From the NCBI GenBank assembly GCA_020026155.1, contig JAHHQX010000015.1, positions 1 to 48,561 on the forward strand: a stretch of 48,561 nt of DNA, written 5' to 3'. The translations under genes and the position numbers were made by a program. The DNA is from Actinobacillus sp. GTDB taxonomy: Bacteria > Pseudomonadota > Gammaproteobacteria > Enterobacterales > Pasteurellaceae. The notes below the pieces were generated by a model. It searched no databases. It was not told the origin of the DNA and saw only the letters and a program-made list of their open reading frames with translations. Shown here piece by piece: positions 7,217 to 16,395 of this stretch (position 1 is the stretch's first letter; each line of letters opens with the position of its first letter).

Positions 7217-8584
7217 TTAGCAACTTTCTGCAAGTTCTTCGGCTAAGCCGATATAGGTTGCTGGCGTTAGCGCTTTAAGTTCTTGTTTTACATTTTCTGG
7301 TAATTCAAGCGTGTCAATGAAAGCTTGCATTGCCTGCGCATCTACACGTTTTCCGCGAGTCAATGCTTTAAGTTTTTCGTAAGGTTTTTCAATACCATAA
7401 CGACGCATCACCGTTTGGATAGGTTCAGCTAACACTTCCCAGTTTTGATCGAGTTCAGCGAGTAGGTGGGCTTGGTTTACTTCTAATTTACTTAAACCTT
7501 TGTTGGTGGAAGCATAAGCAATAAGGCTGTAACCAATACCTACGCCAAGATTACGCATTACAGTTGAATCGGTTAAATCACGTTGCCAACGAGAGATAGG
7601 TAATTTTGCACTTAGATGTGCCATTAATGCATTGGCAATACCTAAATTACCTTCCGAATTTTCAAAATCAATTGGGTTGACTTTATGTGGCATGGTACTT
7701 GAACCGATTTCACCCTCAACAGTGCGTTGTTTAAAGTGACCTTGTGAGATATAGCCCCAAACATCGCGATCGAAGTCGAGAAGAATGGTGTTAAAACGAG
7801 CTACGCAGTTAAAATATTCGGCGATAAAATCGTGCGGCTCGATTTGGGTACTGTATGGGTTCCAAGTTAAACCAAGTGAAGTGACAAATTCTTCGCTGAA
7901 TTGGCGCCAGTTGACATTTGGATAAGCAATAATGTGCGCGTTATAGTTACCCACTGCACCATTAATTTTACCAAGAATTTCAACTTGTTGAAGTTGATTA
8001 AGCTGGCGGCTTAAACGGTAAGCCACGTTCGCCATTTCTTTACCAACCGTTGTTGGTGTCGCGGGTTGCCCGTGTGTACGCGCAAGCATCGCAACAGCTT
8101 TATTTTCATTAGCTAATCGCTTGATATGATTAATTAAGTTTTCCCACTCTGGAACGATTACGCTTTCATGGGCATCTTTTAACATTAATGCGTACGCAAG
8201 GTTGTTGATGTCTTCTGAGGTACACGCAAAATGGAAAAATTCAGCGATTTTTTCTAATTCAGCGAGGGTAGCACTTTTTTCTTTCAAAAAATATTCCACC
8301 GCTTTTACATCATGGTTGGTGGTACGTTCAATTTCTTTAACGTGTAGTGCATCTTCAGCACTAAAATTATCAATAATGCTATCTAAGTATGCATTTGCTT
8401 GTTCAGATAGCGGTGCAATTTCGGCAATTTCTGGTGTTTGTGCTAATTTTTGTAACCAGCGGATTTCTACAATTACACGGTTTTTAATTAATCCAAATTC
8501 ACTAAAGAGTGGCTGCAATACTTTGGTTTTGCTTTGATAACGCCCATCAATAGGTGATACAGCAAAAAGAGAAGAAAGCGTCAT
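7217..8584 (-). CDS. purB: Adenylosuccinate lyase
   Basis: The 455-residue protein matches proteobacterial PurB in length. It catalyses two steps: SAICAR to AICAR, and adenylosuccinate to AMP, each releasing fumarate. Visible marks are the N-terminal SPIDGRY motif, TSEDINNLAYALM (about 120), the RTHGQPATPTTVGKE block (about 169-183) and the fumarase/aspartase signature GSSTMPHKVNPIDFE with the catalytic serine (about 294-308). The gene lies 11 nt downstream of hflD on the same strand, the conserved hflD-purB pair. The ORF is intact. Confidence 0.97.
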   Translation of the reverse strand: MTLSSLFAVSPIDGRYQSKTKVLQPLFSEFGLIKNRVIVEIRWLQKLAQTPEIAEIAPLSEQANAYLDSIIDNFSAEDALHVKEIERTTNHDVKAVEYFLKEKSATLAELEKIAEFFHFACTSEDINNLAYALMLKDAHESVIVPEWENLINHIKRLANENKAVAMLARTHGQPATPTTVGKEMANVAYRLSRQLNQLQQVEILGKINGAVGNYNAHIIAYPNVNWRQFSEEFVTSLGLTWNPYSTQIEPHDFIAEYFNCVARFNTILLDFDRDVWGYISQGHFKQRTVEGEIGSSTMPHKVNPIDFENSEGNLGIANALMAHLSAKLPISRWQRDLTDSTVMRNLGVGIGYSLIAYASTNKGLSKLEVNQAHLLAELDQNWEVLAEPIQTVMRRYGIEKPYEKLKALTRGKRVDAQAMQAFIDTLELPENVKQELKALTPATYIGLAEELAESC

Positions 8585-8595
8585 ATTTTTTCCTA

Positions 8596-9222
8596 TTAGT
8601 TAATACAATTTAGAATATCAAGAGTCGTGTCGATAAGTTTGCCTCGCGCAAATAGGAATTGCCACTTTGAGCCTCCCATTTGACGCCATAAAACGGCAGA
8701 ACGTATGCCAGCAAATAAACATGCACGGATACGATCCTGAATGTATGGATTAGAAAGATGATCTACAGAACCCACAATTCTAATTTTGCCACCCAAGGGA
8801 CTAATTAGTTCACTATAGATGCTCGCAAGAGTAGTACAAATCTGATCGCTGGTGATATCGTAGTGATTTAATTGTGTAGGGAGATAAGCAACGCGGTTAG
8901 CGATAGCTTGTTTGACTTCCGTATTTTTTCTTAACTTTCCTTCAAGTGCAATTAAGCGTAGAAAGTAATGACCCACTTCTTTATCGGTGTCACTAAGTTG
9001 GTGACAAAGTTCTTGTAGTCCATGGCGCAATTTTTCAGGATTATATCCATAAACTGCCATCATTGAGTCATGTTCTCTAGGTACGGTTGTTTCGAGGAGG
9101 AGGCGAAAATCGGCTTCATCAGCTTTCCCGTAATGCGCGAAATCGGAAGCTAATTTTGCAGCCAGACACACCCCCGCTAGGGACATCGTTATATAACTAT
9201 AATCTTTCATGGGATGGCTCAT
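8596..9222 (-). CDS. hflD: High frequency lysogenization protein HflD homolog
   Basis: The 208-residue all-helical protein matches the HflD family (E. coli 213 aa). Family-like segments are YSYITMSLAGVCLAAKLASD near the N terminus, VGHYFLRLIALEGKL in the middle and RIRACLFAGIRSAVLWRQMG near the C terminus. In E. coli HflD is a peripheral inner-membrane protein that interferes with lambda CII; its housekeeping role is unclear. It sits directly upstream of purB as in many gammaproteobacteria, but mnmA, which precedes hflD in E. coli, is absent; poxB is divergent instead. An in-frame M at residue 5 (MKDYSYI) is an alternative start. Confidence 0.92.
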   Translation of the reverse strand: MSHPMKDYSYITMSLAGVCLAAKLASDFAHYGKADEADFRLLLETTVPREHDSMMAVYGYNPEKLRHGLQELCHQLSDTDKEVGHYFLRLIALEGKLRKNTEVKQAIANRVAYLPTQLNHYDITSDQICTTLASIYSELISPLGGKIRIVGSVDHLSNPYIQDRIRACLFAGIRSAVLWRQMGGSKWQFLFARGKLIDTTLDILNCIN

Positions 9223-9315
9223 TTATATTTTTAAAGTTGGCATAAAAATCCTGCCAATCATACCATCTTTTTCGTTATCTTTTAACTGATTATGAAAAAA
9301 GCACTCAAATAACAG

Positions 9316-9344
9316 TTGTTTAAATAATATACTCGTAATAGAAT
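9316..9344 (+). promoter_or_regulatory. Candidate sigma-70 promoter of poxB
   Basis: TTGTTT (9316-9321), a 17-bp spacer and TAGAAT (9339-9344) predict a start near 9351 and a leader of about 50 nt. Found by eye only. Confidence 0.5.
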
Positions 9345-9400
9345 GCGATTAAAATCCAATCATTAATAGGATAGAGTTTGAACATGTGTAAGGAGAAGGT

Positions 9401-11119
9401 ATGAAAATTTCTGATTATATGGTTGACCTACTTAGCGCGGCAGGTGTGAAACGGATCTGGGGTGTCACGGGTGACTCTCTTAACGGCTTAGTTGATAGTA
9501 TGCGTAAGCAAGGGAAAATAGAATGGATCGGTACTCGTCATGAAGAAGTCGCCGCATTCGCGGCTGGTGCTGAAGCTGGCATTACGGGAGAATTAGCAGT
9601 GTGTGCTGGTTCTTGTGGTCCCGGAAATATGCATTTGATGAATGGGCTGTATAATTGCTATCGTAATCGTACTCCGGTTCTTGCCATTGCGAGTGATATC
9701 CCATCTAGTGAAATAGGAACAGATTATTTCCAAGAAACAGATCCTGTTCATCTTTACAAAGAATGCAGCGTCTATTGTCAAAAAATTACAAATCCTGAAC
9801 AAATGCCACAATTTATTGAAACTGCGATGCGTCAAGCGATCTTAAAACGAGGCGTTGCGACGATTGTTATCCCAGGTGATGTATTAGAGATGGAAATGCC
9901 AAAAGGCATCGGAATTAGATGGCAAAAACCAGAATTACCGCATTATTCTGCATCGCCAGATGAGCTCGCTAAATTAAGCGAAATGTTAAATGATTCCGAT
10001 CATATTACCTTCTTCTGTGGGGCTGGCTGTAAAGACGCACGTGATGAAGTGATTGCTTTAGCGAAGAAATTAAAAGCACCAATTGTGCATGCTTTCCGCG
10101 GGAAAGAGTACATGGAATATGATAATCCCCATGATATGGGAATGACAGGGCTATTAGGATTTGAATCAGGCTACCATGCTTTAGAAAATGCGGATACCGT
10201 TTTACTTCTAGGTACTGGCTTCCCATTCCGTGCCTTCTATCCTAAAAATGCACGTATTATCCAAATTGATATCGATCCAGGTGCTTTAGGACGACATACT
10301 CAAATTGATCTGGGTATTCTTGCGGATATCAAAGAAACCGTGACAGCGTTGCTTCCTCTTGTAAAAGAGAATGACAATGAAGTATTTTTAAATAACTGTT
10401 TAAAACATTATAAGAAAACACGTGCAGATTTTGATAGTAAAGCAGAAATTAAAGCAGGGGATAAACGTATTCATCCGCAAACCCTTTTCAAAATGATGAG
10501 TGACAAGGCGAATTCAGATGCGATTTTTACTTTCGATGTTGGGACACCAACGCTCTGGAGTGCACGTTTTTTAAAAATTGGTAAAGATCGCCGTTTATTA
10601 GGATCTTTCCATCATGGTAGTATGGCAAATGCTATGCCAATGGCACTTGGTGCCCAAATCGTTGATCGTAAACGTCAGGTTATTGCGATGTGTGGTGATG
10701 GTGGTTTTTCGATGCTAATGGGCGACTTTTTAAGCCTAGTCGAACACAAATTGCCAGTAAAAATTGTTGTATTAAATAATAGTTGTCTGTCATTCGTAAA
10801 TATCGAAATGATTGCAGCAGGTTATTTATCTAATGCTACTGACATGATTAATCCAAGTTTTGCTGCCATTGCTGATGCGTGTGGTGTAAAAGGCTTTAAG
10901 GCAACTGAACCAGAAAACTTATCTAATACGATTGATGAATTCTTAGCTCACGATGGTCCTGCATTATTGGAAGTGATCACGGATAAAAATGAAATCGGTA
11001 TGCCACCGAAAGTAACGAATGAACAACGCAAAGGGTTTGCGATCTACATGTTGAAAGCCGTATTTAATGGGCATGGTAATCAACTTATTGATATCGCTAA
11101 AACCAACCTTAGACGTTAA
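9401..11119 (+). CDS. poxB: Pyruvate dehydrogenase (quinone) / pyruvate oxidase PoxB
   Basis: The 572-residue protein has the same length as E. coli PoxB and matches it throughout. PoxB is a peripheral membrane ThDP/FAD enzyme that decarboxylates pyruvate to acetate and CO2 and passes electrons to ubiquinone. Visible marks are RIWGVTGDSLNGL, the RHEEVAAFAAGAEA block with the ThDP-activating Glu (about 47-60), CAGSCGPGNMHLMNGLYN, the FAD-region VHAFRGKEYMEYDNPHDMGM, and the ThDP/Mg motif CGDGGFSMLMGDF...LNNS (about 432-465). The C terminus ends IDIAKTNLRR, like the membrane-binding tail of the E. coli enzyme. A strong AAGGAG precedes the ATG. Codon use looks like that of its neighbours, so recent transfer is not evident. 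Confidence 0.95.
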   Translation: MKISDYMVDLLSAAGVKRIWGVTGDSLNGLVDSMRKQGKIEWIGTRHEEVAAFAAGAEAGITGELAVCAGSCGPGNMHLMNGLYNCYRNRTPVLAIASDIPSSEIGTDYFQETDPVHLYKECSVYCQKITNPEQMPQFIETAMRQAILKRGVATIVIPGDVLEMEMPKGIGIRWQKPELPHYSASPDELAKLSEMLNDSDHITFFCGAGCKDARDEVIALAKKLKAPIVHAFRGKEYMEYDNPHDMGMTGLLGFESGYHALENADTVLLLGTGFPFRAFYPKNARIIQIDIDPGALGRHTQIDLGILADIKETVTALLPLVKENDNEVFLNNCLKHYKKTRADFDSKAEIKAGDKRIHPQTLFKMMSDKANSDAIFTFDVGTPTLWSARFLKIGKDRRLLGSFHHGSMANAMPMALGAQIVDRKRQVIAMCGDGGFSMLMGDFLSLVEHKLPVKIVVLNNSCLSFVNIEMIAAGYLSNATDMINPSFAAIADACGVKGFKATEPENLSNTIDEFLAHDGPALLEVITDKNEIGMPPKVTNEQRKGFAIYMLKAVFNGHGNQLIDIAKTNLRR

Positions 11120-11135
11120 TATTTCTTAAATAACC

Positions 11136-11180
11136 ACTCCTCAAAAATCATAAATTTTTACGATAATTGGGGCGTCTTTT
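11136..11180. repeat. Dispersed palindromic element, copy 2 (poxB/acrB gap)
   Basis: Core TCATAAATTTTTACG and right arm GGGGCGTCTTTT match the family; the left arm (CACTCCTC) has diverged and pairs only partly. It lies between convergent genes. Confidence 0.65.
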
Positions 11181-11196
11181 ATTATTGTTAGAAAAA

Positions 11197-11231
11197 GAAA
11201 AGGGCGAAGATTAACTTCGCCCTAATTTTTT
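11197..11231. terminator. Bidirectional terminator between poxB and acrB
   Basis: AGGGCGAAG (11201-11209) pairs with CTTCGCCCT (11215-11223), with an A tract on one side and a T tract on the other. It serves both convergent genes. Confidence 0.88.
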
Positions 11232-11239
11232 AAGTGTGA

Positions 11240-14200
11240 TTATTCTATTGTTTTAGATTTTTCAGCCAGTACACCTGGTTGAGTTTCATCAAAAACCGGT
11301 AGTGGTTTATGACGTGTTGCGAGGTAAGTATAAATAACAGGGAGGATAAAGAGCGTAAAGAATGTCCCAATACCTAGCCCTGCCACAATTACAATCCCGA
11401 TACTAAAGCGTGAAACAGCCCCAGCGCCGCTTGCATAGAGGAGTGGGATTAAACCCGCAATCATCGCTGCTACAGTCATTAAGATTGGGCGTAAACGAAT
11501 TTTAGCCGCAATCATAATCGCTTCAATACGTGACTTACCTTGTAATTGTTCTTCTTTTGCTACTTCACACATTAAAATACCGTGTTTGGTAATGAGGCCG
11601 ATAAGCGTGATTAGCCCCACCTCCGAATAGATATTTAATGTTGCGCCAGCAACCGGATCCCGAGGGAAGGAGCAAATATTTAGCACTAATAACGCACCGC
11701 TCACCGCAAGGGGAACCGATACCAAAATCACTAATGGGTCGCGGAAAGATTCAAATTGAATCGCTAAAACTAGATAAATAATCAATACCGCTAAGACAAA
11801 GGTTAATGCAAGCGTACTGCCTTCTTGAACATACTGACGTGCTTCCCCTCTAAAATTAATTTGATAACTTTTTGGTAAATCTTGTTTTGCCGTGGTTTCT
11901 AACCATTTGACTGCGTCACCCATTGATACCCCAGGCATTTGTACTGCAGAAATCGTTGCCGCATTAAGCTGGTTAAATCGAGGTAATGAAGCAGGTGAAG
12001 ATTCAACGTGCATAGTAATAATGCTAGAAAGTGGAATAGAATCGCCACTAGCTGTTTTTACGAAGAATTTTTTCAAACTTTCTGGTGATAAGCGATCGGC
12101 ACGTTTTACTTGTGCGATAACCTTATAGGCGCGCCCATCAATATTTACTCGGGTTATAGTGGCTGCTGCTAAGTAACTACCAAGGGCATTGGCAATTTGT
12201 TGCATAGATACACCATAAGTACGCGCTTTATTGCGATCAATTTGTAAATCGACTTCTGCTGTATCAAATTTCAGATCCAGACTAGAGAAGATAAATTTGC
12301 CTGAATTGCGCATTTTATCTAAAAACTCTTCAGCGACAGGTGCCAATTTACGGTAGCTATCATTAGTACTGATAACAAAACCAATTGGTGGTCCCATTTC
12401 CCCGGTATTAATTTCTGGAAAACCGAAAGCGGAAATGCTCATTTCTGGAATGGTTTTAGCCTGACGGTTAATCTTCGCTGAAATCTGAGCTTGAGTTTCT
12501 TTACGATCTGCCCAGTCCTTTAACATAACGATACTAATTGCTTGGTTACTTGTTGGATTACCTGAAATAACCATTTGCGAGGTGACATTCGGATTTTTCT
12601 TAACTAAGTTCTCGAACTGTTTCATTGAGTCTTGAACATAGTCAATATTTGCCATGGCTGGTGCGCTACCCATTACAAAGAAAGCCCCTTTATCTTCTTG
12701 TGGTACCATTTCTGTCGGTAAAGAGCGGAACAAGAAAGGCAATGCGATAAAAATCCCAACCGCAAACGCTAAGGCCCAACTACGATAATACATAATTAAC
12801 CCTAATACTTTTAGATAGGATTGGGTAACTTTATGTAAAGTAGAATCGACAATTTGTTCGAATTTGCTTGGATTCGTATTTTCTTTCATCAATTTACTAC
12901 ACATCATTGGTGAAAGTGTCAGAGCGATAATACCTGAGATAAATACGGTACCTGCTAAGGTAAGAGCAAATTCTTTAAAAAGTGAACCCGTAATCCCGCC
13001 CGTTAAGGCAATAGGCGCATAAACCGCTACGAGAGTGAGAGTCATAGAAATAACAGGAACAGCAATTTCACGCGTACCAATAATAGCAGCACGGAAAGCT
13101 GTTTCACCACCTTTAACATGGCGGTCCACATTTTCTAATACAACGATTGCATCATCTACCACGAGCCCGATGGCAAGAATCATTGCTAATAGGGTCATGA
13201 GGTTGATGGTAAAACCACAAACTTGGAGTAAGAATATTACCCCAATCAATGAAAGTGGAATTGTTACAATTGGTACGAGAATAGCACGTAATGAACCAAT
13301 AAAGAGCAAAATAACGATTAGTACGATAACGGTTGCTTCAACAATAGTTTTGATTACTTCATGAATGGAACTATCAATTGATAAGGTTGAATCGTATAAA
13401 ACGGAAGTATTGATACCGTTCGGCAATGCTTCTTTGATTTGTGCATACAGTGGCATAATTGCTTTTACTACATCAATTGGGTTGGCTGTTGAATTTGCTT
13501 CAATTGATAGAATAACCGCATTTTTCCCATTTGCTGTTGCACGCACATCGTCACTTGCTTTATTTAATTCGACAGTCGCTACATCCTTAAGGCGCACTAA
13601 ACGATTATCTTTGTCATAGATAATAAGATTTTTTAATTCATCAATAGTATTAGTGGTCGTATTAATTTTATTACGGTATGTAACATAAAATCCATTTTCG
13701 CTCCCGGCGGCGGCTTGTAAGTTATTTGCTGTTAGAGCTTGCATAACTTGCGATACAGAAAGGTGTTGGGCTGCGAGTTTCTCTGGATCAAACCAAATAC
13801 GCATTGCATAGTCGGCCGCCCCAAAAATATCTACTTGGGCAATCCCAGGGATAGTGAAAAATTGGGGTTTGACAACGCGTTCAATGTAATCGGTTACTTG
13901 GCTTGCACTAAGTTTATTGGAATAAAATTGGAAATAAATAATCCCAGTACCCCCACTACTTGACGTAATAACGGGATCTTCAATCCCCGTTGGGAGTTTA
14001 GAACGTACCGCATTTACTTTAGATAAAATATCTGCCAATGCTTCGTTAGGATTGGTGTTTAATTTCATCTTAATCGTAATGTTAGAGCTACCCGGGCTAC
14101 TCGAGGATGAGATATAGTCAATATTATTTGCCTGAGCGATGGATTCTTCTAACGTAGAGGTAACAAAAGATTGCATCAATCCAGCATCCGCTCCCGGATA

Positions 14201-14350
14201 GATTGTTGATACATTTAAAACAGTGGTTGTCATCTCAGGATATTGCCGTACGTTAAGTTTAGCTAACGCTTGCAATCCTAAAATTACAATTAGCAAACTA
14301 ATAGAGGCGGCTAATACAGGACGACGAATAAAAATATCAGTAAATTTCAT
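11240..14350 (-). CDS. acrB: RND multidrug efflux pump, inner-membrane transporter (AcrB-type)
   Basis: The 1036-residue protein is a full-length HAE1-family RND transporter: 12 membrane helices and two large periplasmic loops. It starts MKFTDIFIRRPVLA. The proton-relay aspartates are in GLVVDDAIVVLENVDRH (about 400-416) and the relay lysine in LITLIGLITKHGILM (TM10). Family role: proton-driven export of drugs, dyes, detergents and bile salts, with AcrA and an outer-membrane TolC-type channel (not in the window). It is last of acrR-acrA-acrB; its start is 9 nt after the acrA stop. Close to the single AcrB-type pump of Haemophilus; the symbol is used in that sense. Confidence 0.93.
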   Translation of the reverse strand: MKFTDIFIRRPVLAASISLLIVILGLQALAKLNVRQYPEMTTTVLNVSTIYPGADAGLMQSFVTSTLEESIAQANNIDYISSSSSPGSSNITIKMKLNTNPNEALADILSKVNAVRSKLPTGIEDPVITSSSGGTGIIYFQFYSNKLSASQVTDYIERVVKPQFFTIPGIAQVDIFGAADYAMRIWFDPEKLAAQHLSVSQVMQALTANNLQAAAGSENGFYVTYRNKINTTTNTIDELKNLIIYDKDNRLVRLKDVATVELNKASDDVRATANGKNAVILSIEANSTANPIDVVKAIMPLYAQIKEALPNGINTSVLYDSTLSIDSSIHEVIKTIVEATVIVLIVILLFIGSLRAILVPIVTIPLSLIGVIFLLQVCGFTINLMTLLAMILAIGLVVDDAIVVLENVDRHVKGGETAFRAAIIGTREIAVPVISMTLTLVAVYAPIALTGGITGSLFKEFALTLAGTVFISGIIALTLSPMMCSKLMKENTNPSKFEQIVDSTLHKVTQSYLKVLGLIMYYRSWALAFAVGIFIALPFLFRSLPTEMVPQEDKGAFFVMGSAPAMANIDYVQDSMKQFENLVKKNPNVTSQMVISGNPTSNQAISIVMLKDWADRKETQAQISAKINRQAKTIPEMSISAFGFPEINTGEMGPPIGFVISTNDSYRKLAPVAEEFLDKMRNSGKFIFSSLDLKFDTAEVDLQIDRNKARTYGVSMQQIANALGSYLAAATITRVNIDGRAYKVIAQVKRADRLSPESLKKFFVKTASGDSIPLSSIITMHVESSPASLPRFNQLNAATISAVQMPGVSMGDAVKWLETTAKQDLPKSYQINFRGEARQYVQEGSTLALTFVLAVLIIYLVLAIQFESFRDPLVILVSVPLAVSGALLVLNICSFPRDPVAGATLNIYSEVGLITLIGLITKHGILMCEVAKEEQLQGKSRIEAIMIAAKIRLRPILMTVAAMIAGLIPLLYASGAGAVSRFSIGIVIVAGLGIGTFFTLFILPVIYTYLATRHKPLPVFDETQPGVLAEKSKTIE

Positions 14351-14359
14351 CGTACTTCC

Positions 14360-15574
14360 TTATAAGTTACCTGGATTTTTAGGTGGGTTAACACCAATAA
14401 GCGGTTTATTTTCCACATATACAAGAGAATTATTATTTAGACGTTGCATACCACCAACAACAAATTTTTCACCAAATTTAAAGTTGTCTTGTGCTAAATG
14501 TGCATAAACGCTACGACGATCTAAAACGGTAATCGGTGTTTGTTTTACACGATAGACATTCTCAAGATTATTTTTTTGAGCAAACATTTTAGAATCGGCT
14601 AATGCTGCTTTTTCTTTTTCAGAAATTGGAGAAAGGATGTAAATAAAATTACCGTACATGTTATAACTAACAGCAATTTGTGGGACGACAAATTGATTTT
14701 CTTCTGTGCTAACTTGGACACTCAAACGGACAAACATCCCAGACATAAGCGGGTATTTGTCGTGATTTTTAAATACAGCTTGTACTTCCACTAAGCCAGT
14801 ACTTGCGTTGACAGCAGGATCAATGGCTGTAATGGTTGCGGTGAATGTTTGATTTGGATAAGCATCTGTCGTTGCAAGGACTTTTTGACCAATATGAAGC
14901 AAATCAAGATGTTTTTCTGAAATACCAAAATCGACCTTCATTTGACTGTGATCTTCAACCCGTACAATGTCGGTTCCAACATTCACAAATTGTCCCACAT
15001 TAACTTTTACGATACCGGCAATACCAGAGAATGGTGCAACAATTTGGCGACGATTGATGCCCGCTTCCATGGATTTAATACTTGCTACCAATGAGTCATA
15101 GGCAGCTTTCGCATTATCTAATTCCTGTTTAGAAACGCTTTGAGTTTTATATAGTTTGACGTAGCTATGATACGTTTGGGCGATGGAAGCTAGTTTTGCT
15201 TTGCTTGCATTTAATTGTGCTATTTCGACACGACTATCAAGGCGCACTAAAACTTCACCTTTTTTAACTGCTTGCCCAGATTTTACCAATACTTCTGAAA
15301 CCACGCCTGAGGCTTGAGATTGCAACATAGCCCCTTGATTTGGACGAATAGTAGCAGAGGTTTGGATTTCTGGAACCCAAGTTTGCGGTTTAAAGGTTTC
15401 TACCGTGACCGGTTCTGCTTGTTGTGGCAAGTGGGACAAAATTTTATTTGTCATATAACTTTTCACAAAATTTGCACCAATCATAGCGATGAAGATGAGT
15501 AAAATAACGATAAGTGCAACTTTAAGGATAATCCCATGTTTTTTTGGTGGTTTTTGAGTTTGCTCAATAGACAT
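14360..15574 (-). CDS. acrA: RND efflux periplasmic adaptor (membrane fusion protein, AcrA-type)
   Basis: The 404-residue protein has one N-terminal membrane anchor (about 16-36, LKVALIVILLIFIAMIG) rather than a lipobox. A lipoyl half (IRPNQGAMLQSQASGVVSEV, about 77-96), a short helical hairpin with coiled-coil character (about 118-160), the second lipoyl half (RRQIVAPFSGIAGIVKVNVG, about 174-193) and a beta-barrel domain follow. It bridges AcrB to the outer-membrane channel. It lies 23 nt after acrR and 9 nt before acrB, so one operon is likely. The C terminus, including VNPPKNPGNL, is Pro/Asn-rich and probably flexible. Confidence 0.93.
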   Translation of the reverse strand: MSIEQTQKPPKKHGIILKVALIVILLIFIAMIGANFVKSYMTNKILSHLPQQAEPVTVETFKPQTWVPEIQTSATIRPNQGAMLQSQASGVVSEVLVKSGQAVKKGEVLVRLDSRVEIAQLNASKAKLASIAQTYHSYVKLYKTQSVSKQELDNAKAAYDSLVASIKSMEAGINRRQIVAPFSGIAGIVKVNVGQFVNVGTDIVRVEDHSQMKVDFGISEKHLDLLHIGQKVLATTDAYPNQTFTATITAIDPAVNASTGLVEVQAVFKNHDKYPLMSGMFVRLSVQVSTEENQFVVPQIAVSYNMYGNFIYILSPISEKEKAALADSKMFAQKNNLENVYRVKQTPITVLDRRSVYAHLAQDNFKFGEKFVVGGMQRLNNNSLVYVENKPLIGVNPPKNPGNL

Positions 15575-15597
15575 AATTGCTCCACAAAATAAAGAAG

Positions 15598-16170
15598 TTA
15601 ACGGTTTACAATCGCGTTATAACTGCAAGAGATAACCGTTTTTTTTAGTTGCTCGTCAAAATTAAATTGCGATAAGAGATTATCTAAAGTTTGACGCATA
15701 ACTGAGCCGATACTTAAATTCCAGAGAACGGTCGTTGGTAAATTGACAATTTCTCCTGATTCAATACCTTTTCTGCAAAATTGAGCCCATACTCCTTGCT
15801 TACTTTCTTCTGCCATTTTGCAAAGCTCAGGAAGATGCGGTAAGGACTGGTACTGATTATGGTTGATAACAATACGGGGATTTTCCTTTAAAAAACACCA
15901 AAGGTTGTTCCACATTGTCTCATATTGCTCAAATAATGAGAGATTTGGATTATAATTTTGTTTAAGCACTACTTGGAAAGTATCAAAGATATGTTGAGCA
16001 AGTTGCTTAAGGAGATCTTCTTTATTTTGAAAATAGAGATAGATGGTCCCCGCTGAAATACCGGCTTCTTTAGCAATTTTTTGCATAGAAAGTCCCTGTA
16101 AACCATGCTCAGCCATTAACATTTCCGTGGCATTGAAAATTTTTTCTACCATCGTAGGTTTAGACATCAC
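15598..16170 (-). CDS. acrR: TetR-family repressor of the acrAB operon
   Basis: The 190-residue protein is a TetR regulator. The N-terminal helix-turn-helix covers about 10-55, with the family signature AKEAGISAGTIYLYFQNKEDLLKQL (here split by position: about 33-57). The remaining helices form an unrecognised ligand/dimer domain. As first gene of acrR-acrA-acrB it very probably represses its own operon. A perfect 14-bp palindrome lies 34 nt upstream of the ATG and is the likely operator. The annotated start gives MMSKPTMVEK; the second M is equally possible. The ligand is unknown. Confidence 0.92.
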   Translation of the reverse strand: MMSKPTMVEKIFNATEMLMAEHGLQGLSMQKIAKEAGISAGTIYLYFQNKEDLLKQLAQHIFDTFQVVLKQNYNPNLSLFEQYETMWNNLWCFLKENPRIVINHNQYQSLPHLPELCKMAEESKQGVWAQFCRKGIESGEIVNLPTTVLWNLSIGSVMRQTLDNLLSQFNFDEQLKKTVISCSYNAIVNR

Positions 16171-16203
16171 ATTTCCTTTTAAAATGAGGTTAAAACAATA
16201 TTG

Positions 16204-16217
16204 AATGAACGTTCATT
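16204..16217. promoter_or_regulatory. Likely AcrR operator
   Basis: AATGAACGTTCATT is a perfect 14-bp palindrome just upstream of acrR. Its size and position fit a TetR-family autoregulatory site; binding is inferred. Confidence 0.65.
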
Positions 16218-16225
16218 TATTTTAT

Positions 16226-16274
16226 GAGCCTTTTTTTAAATTTTCAATTGATGAATTGAAAAAAAATTCGGCTC
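16226..16274. repeat. Long imperfect palindrome in the acrR-ftsE gap
   Basis: Outer arms GAGCC (16226-16230) and GGCTC (16270-16274) and inner arms TTTTCAATT (16241-16249) and AATTGAAAA (16254-16262) share one centre with a GATG loop. It could be a hairpin or a second operator. It does not match the GGCGTGATTT family. Confidence 0.6.
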
Positions 16275-16358
16275 TTTACGTATAAAAAGACAACTAAAAA
16301 TGGAAAAAAGATCAGAATATCAGGGAATTGTTGCATTTTTTTTCCGCAAAAAATCTTT

Positions 16359-16364
16359 TATAAT
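16359..16364 (+). promoter_or_regulatory. Candidate -10 element of ftsE
   Basis: A consensus TATAAT lies 32 nt before the ftsE ATG. The -35 is unclear: 17 bp upstream is only a T8 run, and the TTGCAT at 16331 is spaced 22 bp away. Confidence 0.45.
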
Positions 16365-16395
16365 CGTAAAACTAGTAAGAAAGAGGCAGATCAAG

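Noticed and set aside
16300..16395. Upstream extension of ftsE (32 more residues)
   Set aside because: Covers the predicted -10 region, lacks family similarity, and the ATG at 16396 has the better ribosome site.
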